From Nocardia wallacei (GTDB taxonomy: Bacteria > Actinomycetota > Actinomycetes > Mycobacteriales > Mycobacteriaceae), in NCBI RefSeq assembly GCF_029868745.1, contig NZ_JARWOP010000255.1:1-64000 (forward strand): a stretch of 64,000 nt of DNA. Reading direction: 5' to 3'. Below the pieces are notes generated by a model, which ran no database searches, had not been told where the DNA came from, and worked only from the letters and a program-made list of their open reading frames with translations. Every line of letters starts with the position of its first letter. Positions within the stretch are counted from its first letter, which is position 1. Shown here in pieces: positions 55,964 through 64,000 of this stretch. The translations under genes were made by a program, and so were the position numbers.

Positions 55964-56937
55964 TCCGCTCGCTCCGCCCGCCCGGGTGTGGTCATCGCCG
56001 TCAGCTGGTTCGCGAGTTCGATTGCGGCCGTGCGTAGTTCGGGTGGTTCCAGCACTTGCGCCTCGAATCCGAGTCGGACGGTCTGGACGGCGATCTGGTC
56101 CAGGTTCTCTCCGGCGACGACGAGTACGCACCATCCGTCCCGGTCCTCCTCGACCCGGCCCACCTGGGGCGGCACCAGTTCGCGTACCTGTTCGGGGTTG
56201 GCCCGCAAGCGGATTCGGGCGAGGTACCGGTAGGGCGCCTCGGTGACCGAACGCTGTACGTAGGCGGCCGGATCGGGATGGTCTCGCGGCCGGAAGCGCC
56301 AGGTGGTCGCCTCCAGTTCGCGGATGCGGTCGAGGCGGAAGGTGCGCCAGTCGTCGCGGTCGACGTCCCAGGCCATCAAGTACCAGCGGCGGCCCGTGGT
56401 GACCATGCGCACCGGCTCCACCGTGCGCTCCCGTGACTTGCCGTCGCGCCCGGCGTAGCGGAAGCGCACCCGCACCGCGTCGCGACGGGCGCGGGCGAGC
56501 GTCACCAGCAATTCCGCGTCGATCGCCACGCCCGGATCGGCCAGTGTCTCGGTTGCGCCGTGTACCGCTCGTACCTCGCCGCGCAGTCGCGGCGGCATCA
56601 CCTGGTCGAGTTTGGCCAGGGCCCGCAACGCGGCGTCACCCGCCCCGACGACCGTGCCGCCCGCCGCCAGCCGCAGCGACACCGCGGTCGCGATGGCCTC
56701 CTCGTCGTCGAACAGCAGCGGCGGCAGCCGGGTGCCCGCGCCGAGCTGATAGCCGCCCCCGACCCCGGCCGTCGCGTGCACCGGATAACCGAGCGAGCGC
56801 AGCCGTTCCACGTCGCGTCGCACCGAGCGATCGGTGACGCCCAGCTCGGCGGCCAGTTCGGTGGCGGTCCAGGACGGCCGCCGCTGCAGCAGCGCCAGCA
56901 GCCGCAGCACGCGTTCGGTCGTCGTCTCGACGGTCAC
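55960..56937 (-). CDS. WYL-domain transcriptional regulator
   Basis: A 325-residue regulator. The N-terminal HTH (WTATELAAELGVTDRSVRRDVERLRSLGYPV) is of the DeoR-like type. The WYL domain holds RTVEPVRMVTTGRRWYLMAWDVDRDDWRTFRLDRI, and a C-terminal WCX extension ends the protein. Start GTG 56937. WYL proteins often sense nucleic acid or small ligands. It is divergent from the DinB gene 61 bp away, which is its most likely target. Confidence 0.85.
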
Positions 56938-56998
56938 GCGGTCATCGTCGCACAGATCACGGACCGATCCTGTCCGCTATTTGCGGCAGGCTGAGGGC

Positions 56999-57583
56999 AT
57001 GACCGACCAGACTTGGAATCCCCTACTCCGCGAGCAGCTCAGCTGGCACTGGTCCCATCAGCTGCGTCCGCGCCTCGAGGGGCTGAGCGACGACGAGTAC
57101 TTCTGGGAACCCGTGGCCGACTGCTGGAACGTCCGGCCGCGTGGCACCGGGACCGCCCCGGTGCAGGCCGGATCCGGCGCGATGACCATCGACTTCGCGT
57201 TCCCGCCGCCCGAACCGCCACCGTTCACGACCATCGCCTGGCGCCTCGGCCACGTGATCGTCGGTGTCCTCGCGATGCGCAATGCCTCGCACTTCGGTGG
57301 CGAACCGACCGACTACCAATCCTTCGAGTACGCCCCGACCGCCGCCGCGGCACTGAGCCAACTGGACGCCGAGTACGCCGCCTGGCTGGCCGGAGTCGAG
57401 TCCCTCGGCGACGACGGACTGGCCCGCCCGTCCGGCGAGGCCGAGGGACCCTACGGCGACATGCCGCTGGCGACGCTGGTGCTGCACATCAATCGTGAAG
57501 TGATCCACCATCTTTCCGAGGTGTGCCTGCTGCGTGACCTGTACCTGCACACCCGCCGTTCGATCCGACAGGAGGCGAGCTGA
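56999..57583 (+). CDS. DinB-like protein
   Basis: A 194-residue four-helix-bundle protein. LLREQLSWHWSHQLRPRLEGLSDDEYFWEP opens the fold, TTIAWRLGHVIVGVLAMRNASHFGG carries the first conserved histidine, and LHINREVIHHLSEVCLLRDLYL the others for a metal site. Function is unknown; relatives are thiol-dependent transferases. Two bases separate it from the VOC gene, so the two form an operon. Confidence 0.8.
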   Translation: MTDQTWNPLLREQLSWHWSHQLRPRLEGLSDDEYFWEPVADCWNVRPRGTGTAPVQAGSGAMTIDFAFPPPEPPPFTTIAWRLGHVIVGVLAMRNASHFGGEPTDYQSFEYAPTAAAALSQLDAEYAAWLAGVESLGDDGLARPSGEAEGPYGDMPLATLVLHINREVIHHLSEVCLLRDLYLHTRRSIRQEAS

Positions 57584-57584
57584 C

Positions 57585-58022
57585 ATGGCCCGCGATATCC
57601 AGATCACCTTCGACGCCGGCGACCCGGCCGCGCTGTCCGCGTTCTGGGCCGAGGCCCTCGGCTACCAGTTGCAGAAGCCGCCGGGCGGTTTCGAATCCTG
57701 GGACCAAGCCCTGGAGGCGATGGGCGTACCGCCCGAGCGACGCAACGACGCCTCCGCCCTGAGCGACCCCGAAGGAGCGGGGCCGCGGCTGTTCTTCCAG
57801 CGGGTCCCGGAGGGCAAGACGGCCAAGAACCGCGTGCACCTCGATGTTCGTGCCGCGCCGGGCCTCGAGGGTGACGCCCGGATGGCCGCGCTCGAGAAGG
57901 AGGCCGAGCGGCTCGGCGCGCTCGGCGCGACCCGGCTCGAGCGCCACGAACCGCAACCCCCGCTCGGCTACGGCCACATCGTGATGGCCGACCCCGAGGG
58001 CAACGAGTTCTGCCTGGACTGA
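57585..58022 (+). CDS. VOC-family (glyoxalase-like) protein
   Basis: A 145-residue protein with two beta-alpha-beta-beta-beta modules. DIQITFDAGDPAALSAFWAEALGY starts the first module and NRVHLDVRA the second. YGHIVMADPEGNEFCLD is the typical VOC ending with the metal glutamate. The enzyme class could be dioxygenase, glyoxalase or a binding protein. It is translated right after the DinB-like gene. Confidence 0.82.
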   Translation: MARDIQITFDAGDPAALSAFWAEALGYQLQKPPGGFESWDQALEAMGVPPERRNDASALSDPEGAGPRLFFQRVPEGKTAKNRVHLDVRAAPGLEGDARMAALEKEAERLGALGATRLERHEPQPPLGYGHIVMADPEGNEFCLD

Positions 58023-58080
58023 TCGCGCGAACGGGCAGGCAGGCCATGGCGCGTCCGCGACGTGCTGGCACTATGTCTGC

Positions 58081-59322
58081 GTGCCCGATCCCGCGTCGTT
58101 CTCGTTCACCGTCGGTACCCGTGTGGCGGGCCGGCACGCGCGGACCGGCCTGATCACGACCCCGCACGGCGCCATCGCGACCCCGGCCTTCGTGCCCGTC
58201 GGCACCAAGGCGACGGTCAAGGCGGTGCTGCCGGAGACGATGGCGGAACTCGGCGCGCAGGCCCTGCTGGCCAACGCCTACCACCTGTACCTGCAACCCG
58301 GCCCGGACATCGTGGACGAGGCCGGCGGGCTGGGCCGGTTCATGAACTGGCCGGGGCCGACCTTCACCGACAGCGGCGGGTTCCAGGTGATGTCGCTCGG
58401 CGTCGGGTTCAAGAAGGTGCTGGCGATGGACGCGGTCGGGGTGCGCAACGACGATGTGATCGCGAAGGGCAAGGAGCGGCTGGCGGTCGTCGACGACGAC
58501 GGCGTCACCTTCCGCTCACACCTCGACGGCTCGAAACACCGCTTCACGCCCGAGGTTTCGATGGGCATCCAGCACCGGCTCGGCGCCGACATCATGTTCG
58601 CCTTCGACGAGCTGACCACCCTGCTCAATACCCGTGGCTACCAGGAGAAGTCGCTGCAGCGCACGCACGAGTGGGCGCAGCGCTGCATCGACGAGCACGA
58701 GCGGCTCACCGCGGCCCGCGGCCACCGTCCCTATCAGGCGCTGTTCGCGGTGATCCAGGGCGCGCAGTACGAGGACCTGCGCCGCAAGGCCTGCCGCGAG
58801 CTGGACGCGATGCGCGGCCGCGCCGGAACGGAATTCGACGGTTACGGCATCGGCGGCGCGCTGGAGAAACAGAACCTCGGCACCATCGTGGGCTGGTGCT
58901 CCGACGAACTGCCCGAGGACAAGCCGCGGCACCTGCTCGGGATCAGCGAGCCGGAGGATCTGTTCGTCGCGGTGGAGAACGGTGCGGACACCTTCGACTG
59001 CGTGAATCCGTCGCGGGTCGCCCGCAACGCGGCCATCTATGTGGACACCGGTCGTTTCAACATCAACACCAGCCGCTTCCGCCGCGACTTCACTCCCATC
59101 GACGACACCTGCGACTGCTACACCTGCGCGCACTACACCCGCGCCTACCTCCATCACCTGTTCAAGGCGAAGGAGATGCTGGCGTCGACCCTGTGCACAA
59201 TCCACAACGAACGCTTCACCGTCCGCCTGGTGGACCGCATCCGCGCCAGCATCGAGGGCGGTTACTTCGACGAGTTCAAGGCGGAGGCGCTGGGCCGCTG
59301 GCAGGGCCGGGCTCAGCTGTAG
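58081..59322 (+). CDS. tgt: tRNA-guanine transglycosylase
   Basis: Exchanges G34 of GUN-anticodon tRNAs for preQ1 or queuine. The product is 413 residues. TFTDSGGFQV (Asp97) is the general acid site. DTFDCVNPSRVARN carries the nucleophilic aspartate, with NPS in place of the more usual LPT or MPT. CDCYTCAHYTRAYLHHL forms the zinc site. GTG 58081 is the start. It converges with a YhhQ transporter gene (10-bp overlap) and lies 2.3 kb from gluQ, giving a queuosine cluster. Confidence 0.92.
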   Translation: MPDPASFSFTVGTRVAGRHARTGLITTPHGAIATPAFVPVGTKATVKAVLPETMAELGAQALLANAYHLYLQPGPDIVDEAGGLGRFMNWPGPTFTDSGGFQVMSLGVGFKKVLAMDAVGVRNDDVIAKGKERLAVVDDDGVTFRSHLDGSKHRFTPEVSMGIQHRLGADIMFAFDELTTLLNTRGYQEKSLQRTHEWAQRCIDEHERLTAARGHRPYQALFAVIQGAQYEDLRRKACRELDAMRGRAGTEFDGYGIGGALEKQNLGTIVGWCSDELPEDKPRHLLGISEPEDLFVAVENGADTFDCVNPSRVARNAAIYVDTGRFNINTSRFRRDFTPIDDTCDCYTCAHYTRAYLHHLFKAKEMLASTLCTIHNERFTVRLVDRIRASIEGGYFDEFKAEALGRWQGRAQL

Positions 59323-60086
59323 ATGGCCGGGCGGTCCAGCGGTTTGTAGGTCGGTTCGCGCTTCTTCAACAGCGCGATGCAGCGGTAGCTGATCGGCAGG
59401 ACGACGACCTCCACCAAGGTCTTCCACAGGAAGCCGACGATCACGTAATTGACGAACGCGCCCCAGGTGTCGATGCCGATGGCGGTCGCCGCGATCGAGC
59501 AGAACACGAGCGTGTCACCGAATTCGCCGGCGACGGTGGAGCCGAGCAGCCGGGCCCACAGGTGCTTCTCCTTGGTGCGCTCCTTGATCAGCACCAGCGT
59601 CACCGAGTTGAGGAACTGTCCCACCACGAACCCGGCCAGCCCGGCCGCGACCAGTTGCGGGGTGGTGCCGACGATGGTGCGGAAGGCGTCCTGGTTCTCG
59701 TAGAACCCGGCCGCGGGCAGTCCGATGGCGATCCAGAAGCAGACCACCATCAGTAGCAGCATGGCGAAGCCGTAGTAGACGGTGCGGCGCATGGCGCGGA
59801 AGCCGTACACCTCGCTCAGCACGTCGCCGATGACGTAGGCGAGCGGGAACAGGAAGAACGCGCCGTCGGTGGTGATGGGCAGAATCTCCAGCGGTCCCAG
59901 CGACAGCTGGTGGTCGGCGAAGAACTGCACGCCCTTGGTGGCGCAGATATTGGAGATCATCAAGGTGGCCGTGAACAAGGTCACGATCAGTGTGAACGGG
60001 CCCCCCGCGGCCTGCGCGAATGCTGCGTGCGCGGGCGCGGGGCGTCCAGACCCGTCGGTTTCCGTGGTATCGCTGGTATCCCTCAC
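59313..60086 (-). CDS. Queuosine precursor transporter (YhhQ/VUT family)
   Basis: A 257-residue membrane protein with six helices. TATLMISNICATKGVQF, LFPLAYVIGDVLSEVYGFR, and GQFLNSVTLVLIKERTKEKHLWARLLGSTVAGEFGDTLVF are the YhhQ family signature. YhhQ imports preQ0, preQ1 or related bases in bacteria. Its tail-to-tail partner is tgt, which fits import of a queuosine precursor for direct use. Start GTG 60086. Confidence 0.88.
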   Translation of the reverse strand: MRDTSDTTETDGSGRPAPAHAAFAQAAGGPFTLIVTLFTATLMISNICATKGVQFFADHQLSLGPLEILPITTDGAFFLFPLAYVIGDVLSEVYGFRAMRRTVYYGFAMLLLMVVCFWIAIGLPAAGFYENQDAFRTIVGTTPQLVAAGLAGFVVGQFLNSVTLVLIKERTKEKHLWARLLGSTVAGEFGDTLVFCSIAATAIGIDTWGAFVNYVIVGFLWKTLVEVVVLPISYRCIALLKKREPTYKPLDRPAIYS

Positions 60087-60135
60087 GAGGTGACGACGAT
60101 ACCGGCCCGGAGCCGTCGTGGAATAGGCTGTGCCA

Positions 60136-60717
60136 ATGACGAATCCCGGCGATTCCGACGAATGGTGGAAGCAATACGGCGGCGAGGGCGTGTCGTCGGA
60201 GTCCGGGGGCCATGCCGAGGTGCCACCGCCCCCGTCCGCACCGCCCGCGGGGTACTCCTCGGGCGGGCAGCCGCAGGCGCAGCCGCCGATGACGCCGCCT
60301 CCGCAGCAGCAGTACCCGAGCTACCCGCAGCAGCCGTCGCAGCCGTACGGCCAGGCGGGTGCGCAGGCGTACGGTCAGCCGGGCGCCCAGCAGTACGGCC
60401 AGCAATATCCGCAGCAGCCCTACGGCCAGCCCGCCTACGGTTATCCGGCGGGCGGGGCGTACCAGCCGTACGGCTATCCCCAGCAGGCCCAGGGCACCAA
60501 CGGCCTCGCGATCGGTTCGCTGATCGCCTCGGTCCTCGGCCTGTGCACCTGCATCGGCGCGATCGTCGGCATCATCCTGGGCATCATCGCGCTGAACCAG
60601 ATCAAGGAGCGCGGCGGTGAAGGACGCGGCCTGGCCCTGTCGGGTATCTGGGTCGGCGCCGCCGCCATCGTCCTGCAGATCGTCTGGGTCGTGGTGAACA
60701 TCGCCCTCTCCAGCTGA
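60136..60717 (+). CDS. Pro/Gln/Tyr-rich DUF4190-type membrane protein
   Basis: A 193-residue protein. Residues ~30-115 are low-complexity Pro/Gln/Tyr/Gly with repeated QPYGQ and PQQP units. Two helices follow (LAIGSLIASVLGLCTCIGAIVGIILGIIAL and IWVGAAAIVLQIVWVVVNIAL) separated by NQIKERGGEGRGLALSG, the DUF4190 pattern. The function is unknown. A strong terminator follows the stop. Confidence 0.78.
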   Translation: MTNPGDSDEWWKQYGGEGVSSESGGHAEVPPPPSAPPAGYSSGGQPQAQPPMTPPPQQQYPSYPQQPSQPYGQAGAQAYGQPGAQQYGQQYPQQPYGQPAYGYPAGGAYQPYGYPQQAQGTNGLAIGSLIASVLGLCTCIGAIVGIILGIIALNQIKERGGEGRGLALSGIWVGAAAIVLQIVWVVVNIALSS

Positions 60718-60730
60718 GCCCGAACAAGCG

Positions 60731-60763
60731 AAGGGGCGCATCCGGAATCCGGATGCGCCCCTT
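60731..60763. terminator. Bidirectional terminator
   Basis: AAGGGGCGCATCCGG (60731-60745) pairs perfectly with its complement at 60749-60763 around AAT. It lies between the convergent DUF4190 and RDD genes. Confidence 0.85.
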
Positions 60764-60787
60764 GCCTATTGGGCCCAGTGCGGCAGG

Positions 60788-61591
60788 TCAGCCCTTGACG
60801 ACCTGGGTGCCGCCCGCGAACTTGTCGTGCCAGCCCTGCTTGGCCGGGTCCTGGGAGATCGTCACGGCGATGTAGATGATCAAGCCCAGTTCCACCAGCG
60901 AACCCAGGCAGGGGACGACCCCGGCCAGGTACCACAGGTTGCGCTTGAAGGAGGTGCCGGCGTCCAGCGTGCCTCCGCCGGGTGCGAGCACTCGCAGGCC
61001 GAGCAGCTTCTTGCCGAGCGTGGCGCCCTGCGAGGTCTCCAGCGCGACGTTGTAGCCCACGTAGACCAGGGCGGCGACGATGCCCTCCACGATCTGGATG
61101 CCGAGGCTGTTGCCGAGGAAGAAGAAGATGATCGCGATCGGGATGCCGACGATCAGGCCGTCGATCACGCGGGCGCCGAAGCGCACGCCCAGGTCACCGG
61201 GGACGGTGCCCGGCGGCACGCCCGGCGCGCCGTACTGCGGCTGGCCGTAGGGCTGCTGGCCGTAGGGCTGGCCGGGCTGCTGACCGTAGGGCTGACCCGG
61301 CTGGCCGGGCTGACCGTAGGGCTGACCCGGCTGCTGCGGGTACGGCTCCTGCTGTCCGTACGGCGGCTGGCCGCCCTGGGGCTGCCCGCCCTGCGGGTAC
61401 TGCTGTCCGTACGGTGGCTGGCCACCCTGCGGGTACTGCTGGCCGTACGGCTGTTGCTGCCCGTACTGTTCCTGTCCTGGATATTGCTGGCCGCCTTGCG
61501 GATACTGCTGGCCACCGCCCTGGGGATACGGCTGGCCATACGGCTGGCCGCCCTGCGGATACTGGTTGGGGTCGTACCCACCGCTTGTCAT
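60788..61591 (-). CDS. RDD-family membrane protein with Gln/Gly/Tyr repeats
   Basis: A 267-residue protein. The first ~125 residues are tandem low-complexity repeats ([19 protein letters not shown] units). The RDD domain begins [22 protein letters not shown] with the conserved Arg and Asp residues, then a second helix and a third ([24 protein letters not shown]). [14 protein letters not shown] is the cytoplasmic RDD loop. Function unknown; relatives have been linked to ion antiport. ATG 61591 starts it. Confidence 0.82.
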   Translation of the reverse strand: MTSGGYDPNQYPQGGQPYGQPYPQGGGQQYPQGGQQYPGQEQYGQQQPYGQQYPQGGQPPYGQQYPQGGQPQGGQPPYGQQEPYPQQPGQPYGQPGQPGQPYGQQPGQPYGQQPYGQPQYGAPGVPPGTVPGDLGVRFGARVIDGLIVGIPIAIIFFFLGNSLGIQIVEGIVAALVYVGYNVALETSQGATLGKKLLGLRVLAPGGGTLDAGTSFKRNLWYLAGVVPCLGSLVELGLIIYIAVTISQDPAKQGWHDKFAGGTQVVKG

Positions 61592-61635
61592 CAATTGTCC
61601 TTGTGAATGGTTGTGGCTTCGGGCTTCTGCGTACG

Positions 61636-62571
61636 TTACGGATTCCCGCTGGATTTCACCATGTTCCCGGAGTCGAGTGTCCATGGCTCGCGCGGCAGCG
61701 TATCGGGTCGGAAGCCGTCGAGCAGTGCGGTGGGGGTGGAACCGCTACGGCCGAGCGAATTCGCCAGCAGCGCCACCACTTCCCGCGGGGATTCGCCCAG
61801 CGCCGCGCGATCGGCCAGGGTGACCGCGCCGTCGCGTTTGGCCAGCCGCTTCCCGTCCCGGTTGAGAACCAGCGGGACGTGAGCGTACCGCGGGATCGGG
61901 AAGCCGAGCACGGTGGCCAGATACGCCTGGCGCGGAGTGGAGGGCAGCAGATCGTCACCGCGCACCACCTGGTCGATTCCCTGTTCGGCATCGTCGACCA
62001 CGACGGCGAGGTTGTACGCGGGGGTGCCGTCGCCGCGGCGTAGCACGAAATCGTCCACCACACCCGAGTAGACGCCGTGGATCTCGTCCTTGATCTCGAA
62101 TTCCGTTGTCCGCGACCGTAATCGAAGCGCGGCGGGACGCCCCGCGGCGCGCCGGGTGGCGCGCTCGGCGGCGGTGAGTTCGCGGCAGGTGCCCGGATAG
62201 GCGCCCATCGGGCCGTGTGGCGCGGCCGCGGACTGCTGGATTTCCCTTCGCGTGCAATAGCATTCGTAGGTCATCCCGGCCGCGACGAGGGTGTCGATGG
62301 CGGCGCGGTACCGGTCCCGCCGCTCGGATTGCCACAGCACCGGCGGGTCCCAGTCCAGGCCGAGCGCGGACAGATCACCGAGCTGGCGTTCGGCCGCGCC
62401 GGGCCGCACCCGGTCGAGATCCTCGACGCGCAGAAAGAACGCGCGCCCCGTCGACCGGGCGAACAGCCATGCCAGCAGCGCGGTGCGCAGGTTGCCCAGG
62501 TGGAGGTCGCCGGACGGGCTCGGCGCGAACCTGCCCGCGCCGGACCGGGGCGGCCGCTCATCGGTGGACAT
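61636..62571 (-). CDS. gluQ: Glutamyl-Q tRNA(Asp) synthetase
   Basis: A 311-residue truncated glutamyl-tRNA synthetase that attaches glutamate to queuosine-34 of tRNA-Asp. [18 protein letters not shown] is the HIGH region, [11 protein letters not shown] follows, and the KMSKS-like site reads [17 protein letters not shown]. The zinc site uses CYCTRRE and GTCREL with a tyrosine. The anticodon-binding domain is missing, as in all GluQ. It lies close to tgt and yhhQ, linking the steps of the pathway. ATG 62571 is used. Confidence 0.9.
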   Translation of the reverse strand: MSTDERPPRSGAGRFAPSPSGDLHLGNLRTALLAWLFARSTGRAFFLRVEDLDRVRPGAAERQLGDLSALGLDWDPPVLWQSERRDRYRAAIDTLVAAGMTYECYCTRREIQQSAAAPHGPMGAYPGTCRELTAAERATRRAAGRPAALRLRSRTTEFEIKDEIHGVYSGVVDDFVLRRGDGTPAYNLAVVVDDAEQGIDQVVRGDDLLPSTPRQAYLATVLGFPIPRYAHVPLVLNRDGKRLAKRDGAVTLADRAALGESPREVVALLANSLGRSGSTPTALLDGFRPDTLPREPWTLDSGNMVKSSGNP

Positions 62572-62600
62572 GTCGGTCCATCGTAGAGAGCACCCCGTGT

Positions 62601-63086
62601 TCAGCCCCGTAGACGCGGGCGCAACCGGTCCTCGCCAACCGCCCGCCCGGCCGCCAGATCCGCCAGCAGACTCTCGGCATGGTCGATCAGACCCGGCCCG
62701 TCGATGCCGTAGGGAGTGGGTCCGTAGGCGCTCAACCGGCCCACGGCGCGCTCGAGCAGGGTGCGAGCCCCCTTCGGGTTGCCGCGCTGGATGTGGGTGA
62801 GTCCGACCGCGTACTGGGCCAGACCCTGCCACAGCATCCGCTCCGCGAACGGGCAGTTCTTCCAGGCGCCCTCGAGGACTTCGTGGGCGTTGAAGGCCAG
62901 GCCGTCGTCCAGCAGTCGCTGCGCGTAGTCGAGCGTCTCGTCCGGCGCCAGGTCCAGATCGTCGGGTACGCGCTCGACACCGACGCTGCCCGGCGGCAAT
63001 GGGCGCCCGAATCGGTCCCGGGGACGGGCATTTCGGGCACGTCCGACATCGTCTCGATCACGTTCGACCACCGCTCCATGATCCAC
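62601..63086 (-). CDS. DUF309-family protein
   Basis: A 161-residue helical protein. RARNARPRDRFGRPLPPGSVGVERVPDD is the variable entry. DYAQRLLDDGLAFNAHEVLEGAWKNCPFAERMLWQGLAQYAVGLTHIQRGN is the DUF309 core with the AHEVLE motif. Function unknown. Start GTG 63086. It ends 30 bp above the gluQ start, so it is probably in one transcript with it. Confidence 0.78.
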   Translation of the reverse strand: MDHGAVVERDRDDVGRARNARPRDRFGRPLPPGSVGVERVPDDLDLAPDETLDYAQRLLDDGLAFNAHEVLEGAWKNCPFAERMLWQGLAQYAVGLTHIQRGNPKGARTLLERAVGRLSAYGPTPYGIDGPGLIDHAESLLADLAAGRAVGEDRLRPRLRG

Positions 63087-63469
63087 GGTTTCGCGGGCAT
63101 GGTGATTTGCGGGTCGGGCACAGTCGTACGCACGTACGTATATATCGCTTTCGCATAGCGTTTGACGAGCGTCGATCGAACCCTGATAGCAATTATTCCG
63201 CTACCGCAATCGTTGTCCGAATAAAGTGAAATGCGCGCGATTGAAAACGAATAGGAAACGGCATCTCATTGCGCGGACCTGCTAATGTGCACGGCGGGGG
63301 TGATCCCCCGTGGTGCTCATGGAGCGGGCACATGCTTTGAAAGCAGCACAATGCAATGTTGCGCGCTACTGCCAGGCGCATCGCGAGATTCCACAGGGAA
63401 GTGGGATCTCGGTACCAGAAAAGCAAAGCCAGCGTTATATCGTTCTCGATGCAGCAAAGGAGCAGTGCC
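63087..63469. other. Intergenic region, A+T-richer, with small hairpin
   Basis: About 380 bases with no gene that I can support. The part at 63120-63280 is A+T-rich (ACGTACGT at 63132-63139 and TATATA close by) and suits divergent promoters. CGGGGG-TGAT-CCCCCG at 63295-63310 is a tight dyad. No XRE-type regulator gene is seen here although a DUF397 gene follows. Confidence 0.5.
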
Positions 63470-63679
63470 GTGAAGTTCGATTCGACCGGTGCCGTGTGGC
63501 GCAAGAGCACGTACAGCGGACCCGATGGAAACTGCGTAGAGGTCGCATTTCTTGTCGACGGCAATGTTGCAGTTCGCGACACCAAGGACCGCGGACACGG
63601 TCCGGTGTTGGCTTTCACACCCGGCGCGTGGGACGCCTTTGTCACGGAGGTGAGCGCGGGAGAGTTCGGGCACGCCTGA
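63470..63679 (+). CDS. DUF397 protein
   Basis: A 69-residue protein: VKFDSTGAVWRKSTYSGPDGNCVEVAF, then VAVRDTKDRGHGPVLAFTPGAWDAFV, the exact DUF397 pattern. Start GTG 63470 has AAAGGAG eight bases upstream. In streptomycetes and nocardiae such genes usually follow an XRE-family regulator and act with it as a small partner or antitoxin-like protein. Here that regulator is missing, so it is an orphan in this window. Confidence 0.85.
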   Translation: MKFDSTGAVWRKSTYSGPDGNCVEVAFLVDGNVAVRDTKDRGHGPVLAFTPGAWDAFVTEVSAGEFGHA

Positions 63680-63746
63680 TCGGCGGCCCCGAGCGAGGTG
63701 ATCACGGGCCCCGGGTCGACCGACTCGGGGCCTTCGCGATCGCGGG

Positions 63747-64000
63747 CTACTCGTTCTCCTGATGCCGCCGCAGCACCGCCAGCTGTTCGCGCTCCTGGTC
63801 GTGCTCGGTGGCGCGCAGCTGCTCGATCTCCGGCGGCGGATCCGCGCGGAAGAAGGTGCCGCTGCCGGGTTTGCCGGACAGGCCCAGCCGATTCATCTTC
63901 TTCGGCACGGGCGCGCCCTGGTACGGCAGCGGGATCGGGTGCCCGTGCTCGTCGACCGGCCCGAGCGGCTGATGGATCTCGATGTACTCACCGTGCGGCA
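63747..64000 (-). CDS. qcrB: Probable QcrB C-terminal end (partial)
   Basis: An open minus-strand frame of 83 residues that runs off the window. It reads PHGEYIEIHQPLGPVDEHGH, then PIPLPYQGAPVPKKMNRLGL and a charged helical end with IEQLRATEHDQEREQLAVLR. The IHQPLGP-DEHGHP and GAPVPK(K/R)MN pattern is that of the cytoplasmic tail of actinobacterial menaquinol-cytochrome c reductase cytochrome b. The haem-binding part would lie beyond position 64000, so the call rests on the tail alone. Confidence 0.6.
   Translation of the reverse strand, partial: PHGEYIEIHQPLGPVDEHGHPIPLPYQGAPVPKKMNRLGLSGKPGSGTFFRADPPPEIEQLRATEHDQEREQLAVLRRHQENE

Overview
The window reads as the chromosome of a mycolic-acid-containing actinobacterium, most likely Nocardia or a close relative in the Mycobacteriales. 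The grounds are very high G+C with frequent GTG starts, both galactofuranosyltransferases of arabinogalactan synthesis (GlfT2, GlfT1), the Wzm/Wzt galactan exporter, an antigen-85-like mycolyltransferase, a bacterial proteasome activator ending in GQYL, F420- and mycothiol-type enzymes, two MmpL exporters, and a gene order in several stretches that I remember from the Mycobacterium tuberculosis Rv3750-Rv3790 region. Genus and species cannot be fixed from sequence reading alone. The first ~100 bases carry 13-G and 15-C runs and look like a low-quality contig edge.

Region by region. 0.1-10.1 kb is cell-wall sugar work: rmlC-rmlA, an HSL-type esterase, a secreted protein, rmlB, a GT2/DUF2142 pair on the minus strand and, divergent from it, GtrA followed by GlfT2. 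10.1-13.6 kb holds a TetR regulator with a small divergent gene, an SDR enzyme with a 26-bp perfect palindrome upstream, and the ribosome-assembly GTPase RsgA. 13.9-18.2 kb is a minus-strand run: a proline/glutamine-rich membrane protein, GlfT1, Wzt, Wzm and the proteasome activator Bpa. 18.4-27.6 kb has an EgtE-like protein that lacks the PLP lysine, a quinone reductase, an FMN-dependent hydroxy-acid oxidase, a MarR regulator, tRNA-Ser(TGA), a Ni/Co transporter, the mycolyltransferase, HisC2 and a dienelactone-hydrolase-like protein. 27.7-30.3 kb has tRNA-Ser(GCT), tRNA-Arg(ACG), a GNAT protein and a cytosine-C5 methyltransferase with a Vsr endonuclease. 30.4-38.2 kb has membrane and lipoprotein genes, a mycothiol-dependent isomerase-like gene and a heterodimeric ABC exporter. 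38.3-43.2 kb has a glycolipid-binding-like protein, TyrA, a TadA partner, TadA and tRNA-Ser(CGA), followed directly by a stand-alone TnpB nuclease gene. 43.3-56.9 kb has a secreted lipase, an F420-type oxidoreductase, two tandem MmpL exporters divergent from a TetR-Rrf2-ABC-ABC run, and a WYL regulator. 57.0-64.0 kb has DinB and VOC proteins, Tgt, a YhhQ transporter, two Tyr/Gln/Pro-rich membrane proteins, GluQ, a DUF309 protein, a DUF397 protein and the C-terminal end of a probable QcrB.

How the genes work together. RmlABC make dTDP-rhamnose for the arabinogalactan linker. GlfT1 and GlfT2 build the galactan and Wzm/Wzt flip or export it, and the mycolyltransferase acts on the finished wall. 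Tgt, YhhQ and GluQ form a queuosine salvage and glutamyl-queuosine route around tRNA. TadA and its partner serve tRNA-Arg(ACG), which is also in the window. The 45.9-56 kb block looks like an envelope export module under local TetR/Rrf2 control. The most unusual feature is the intact TnpB behind tRNA-Ser(CGA): its 3' end folds into RNA-like hairpins and is followed by a near-copy of the 3' end of that tRNA.
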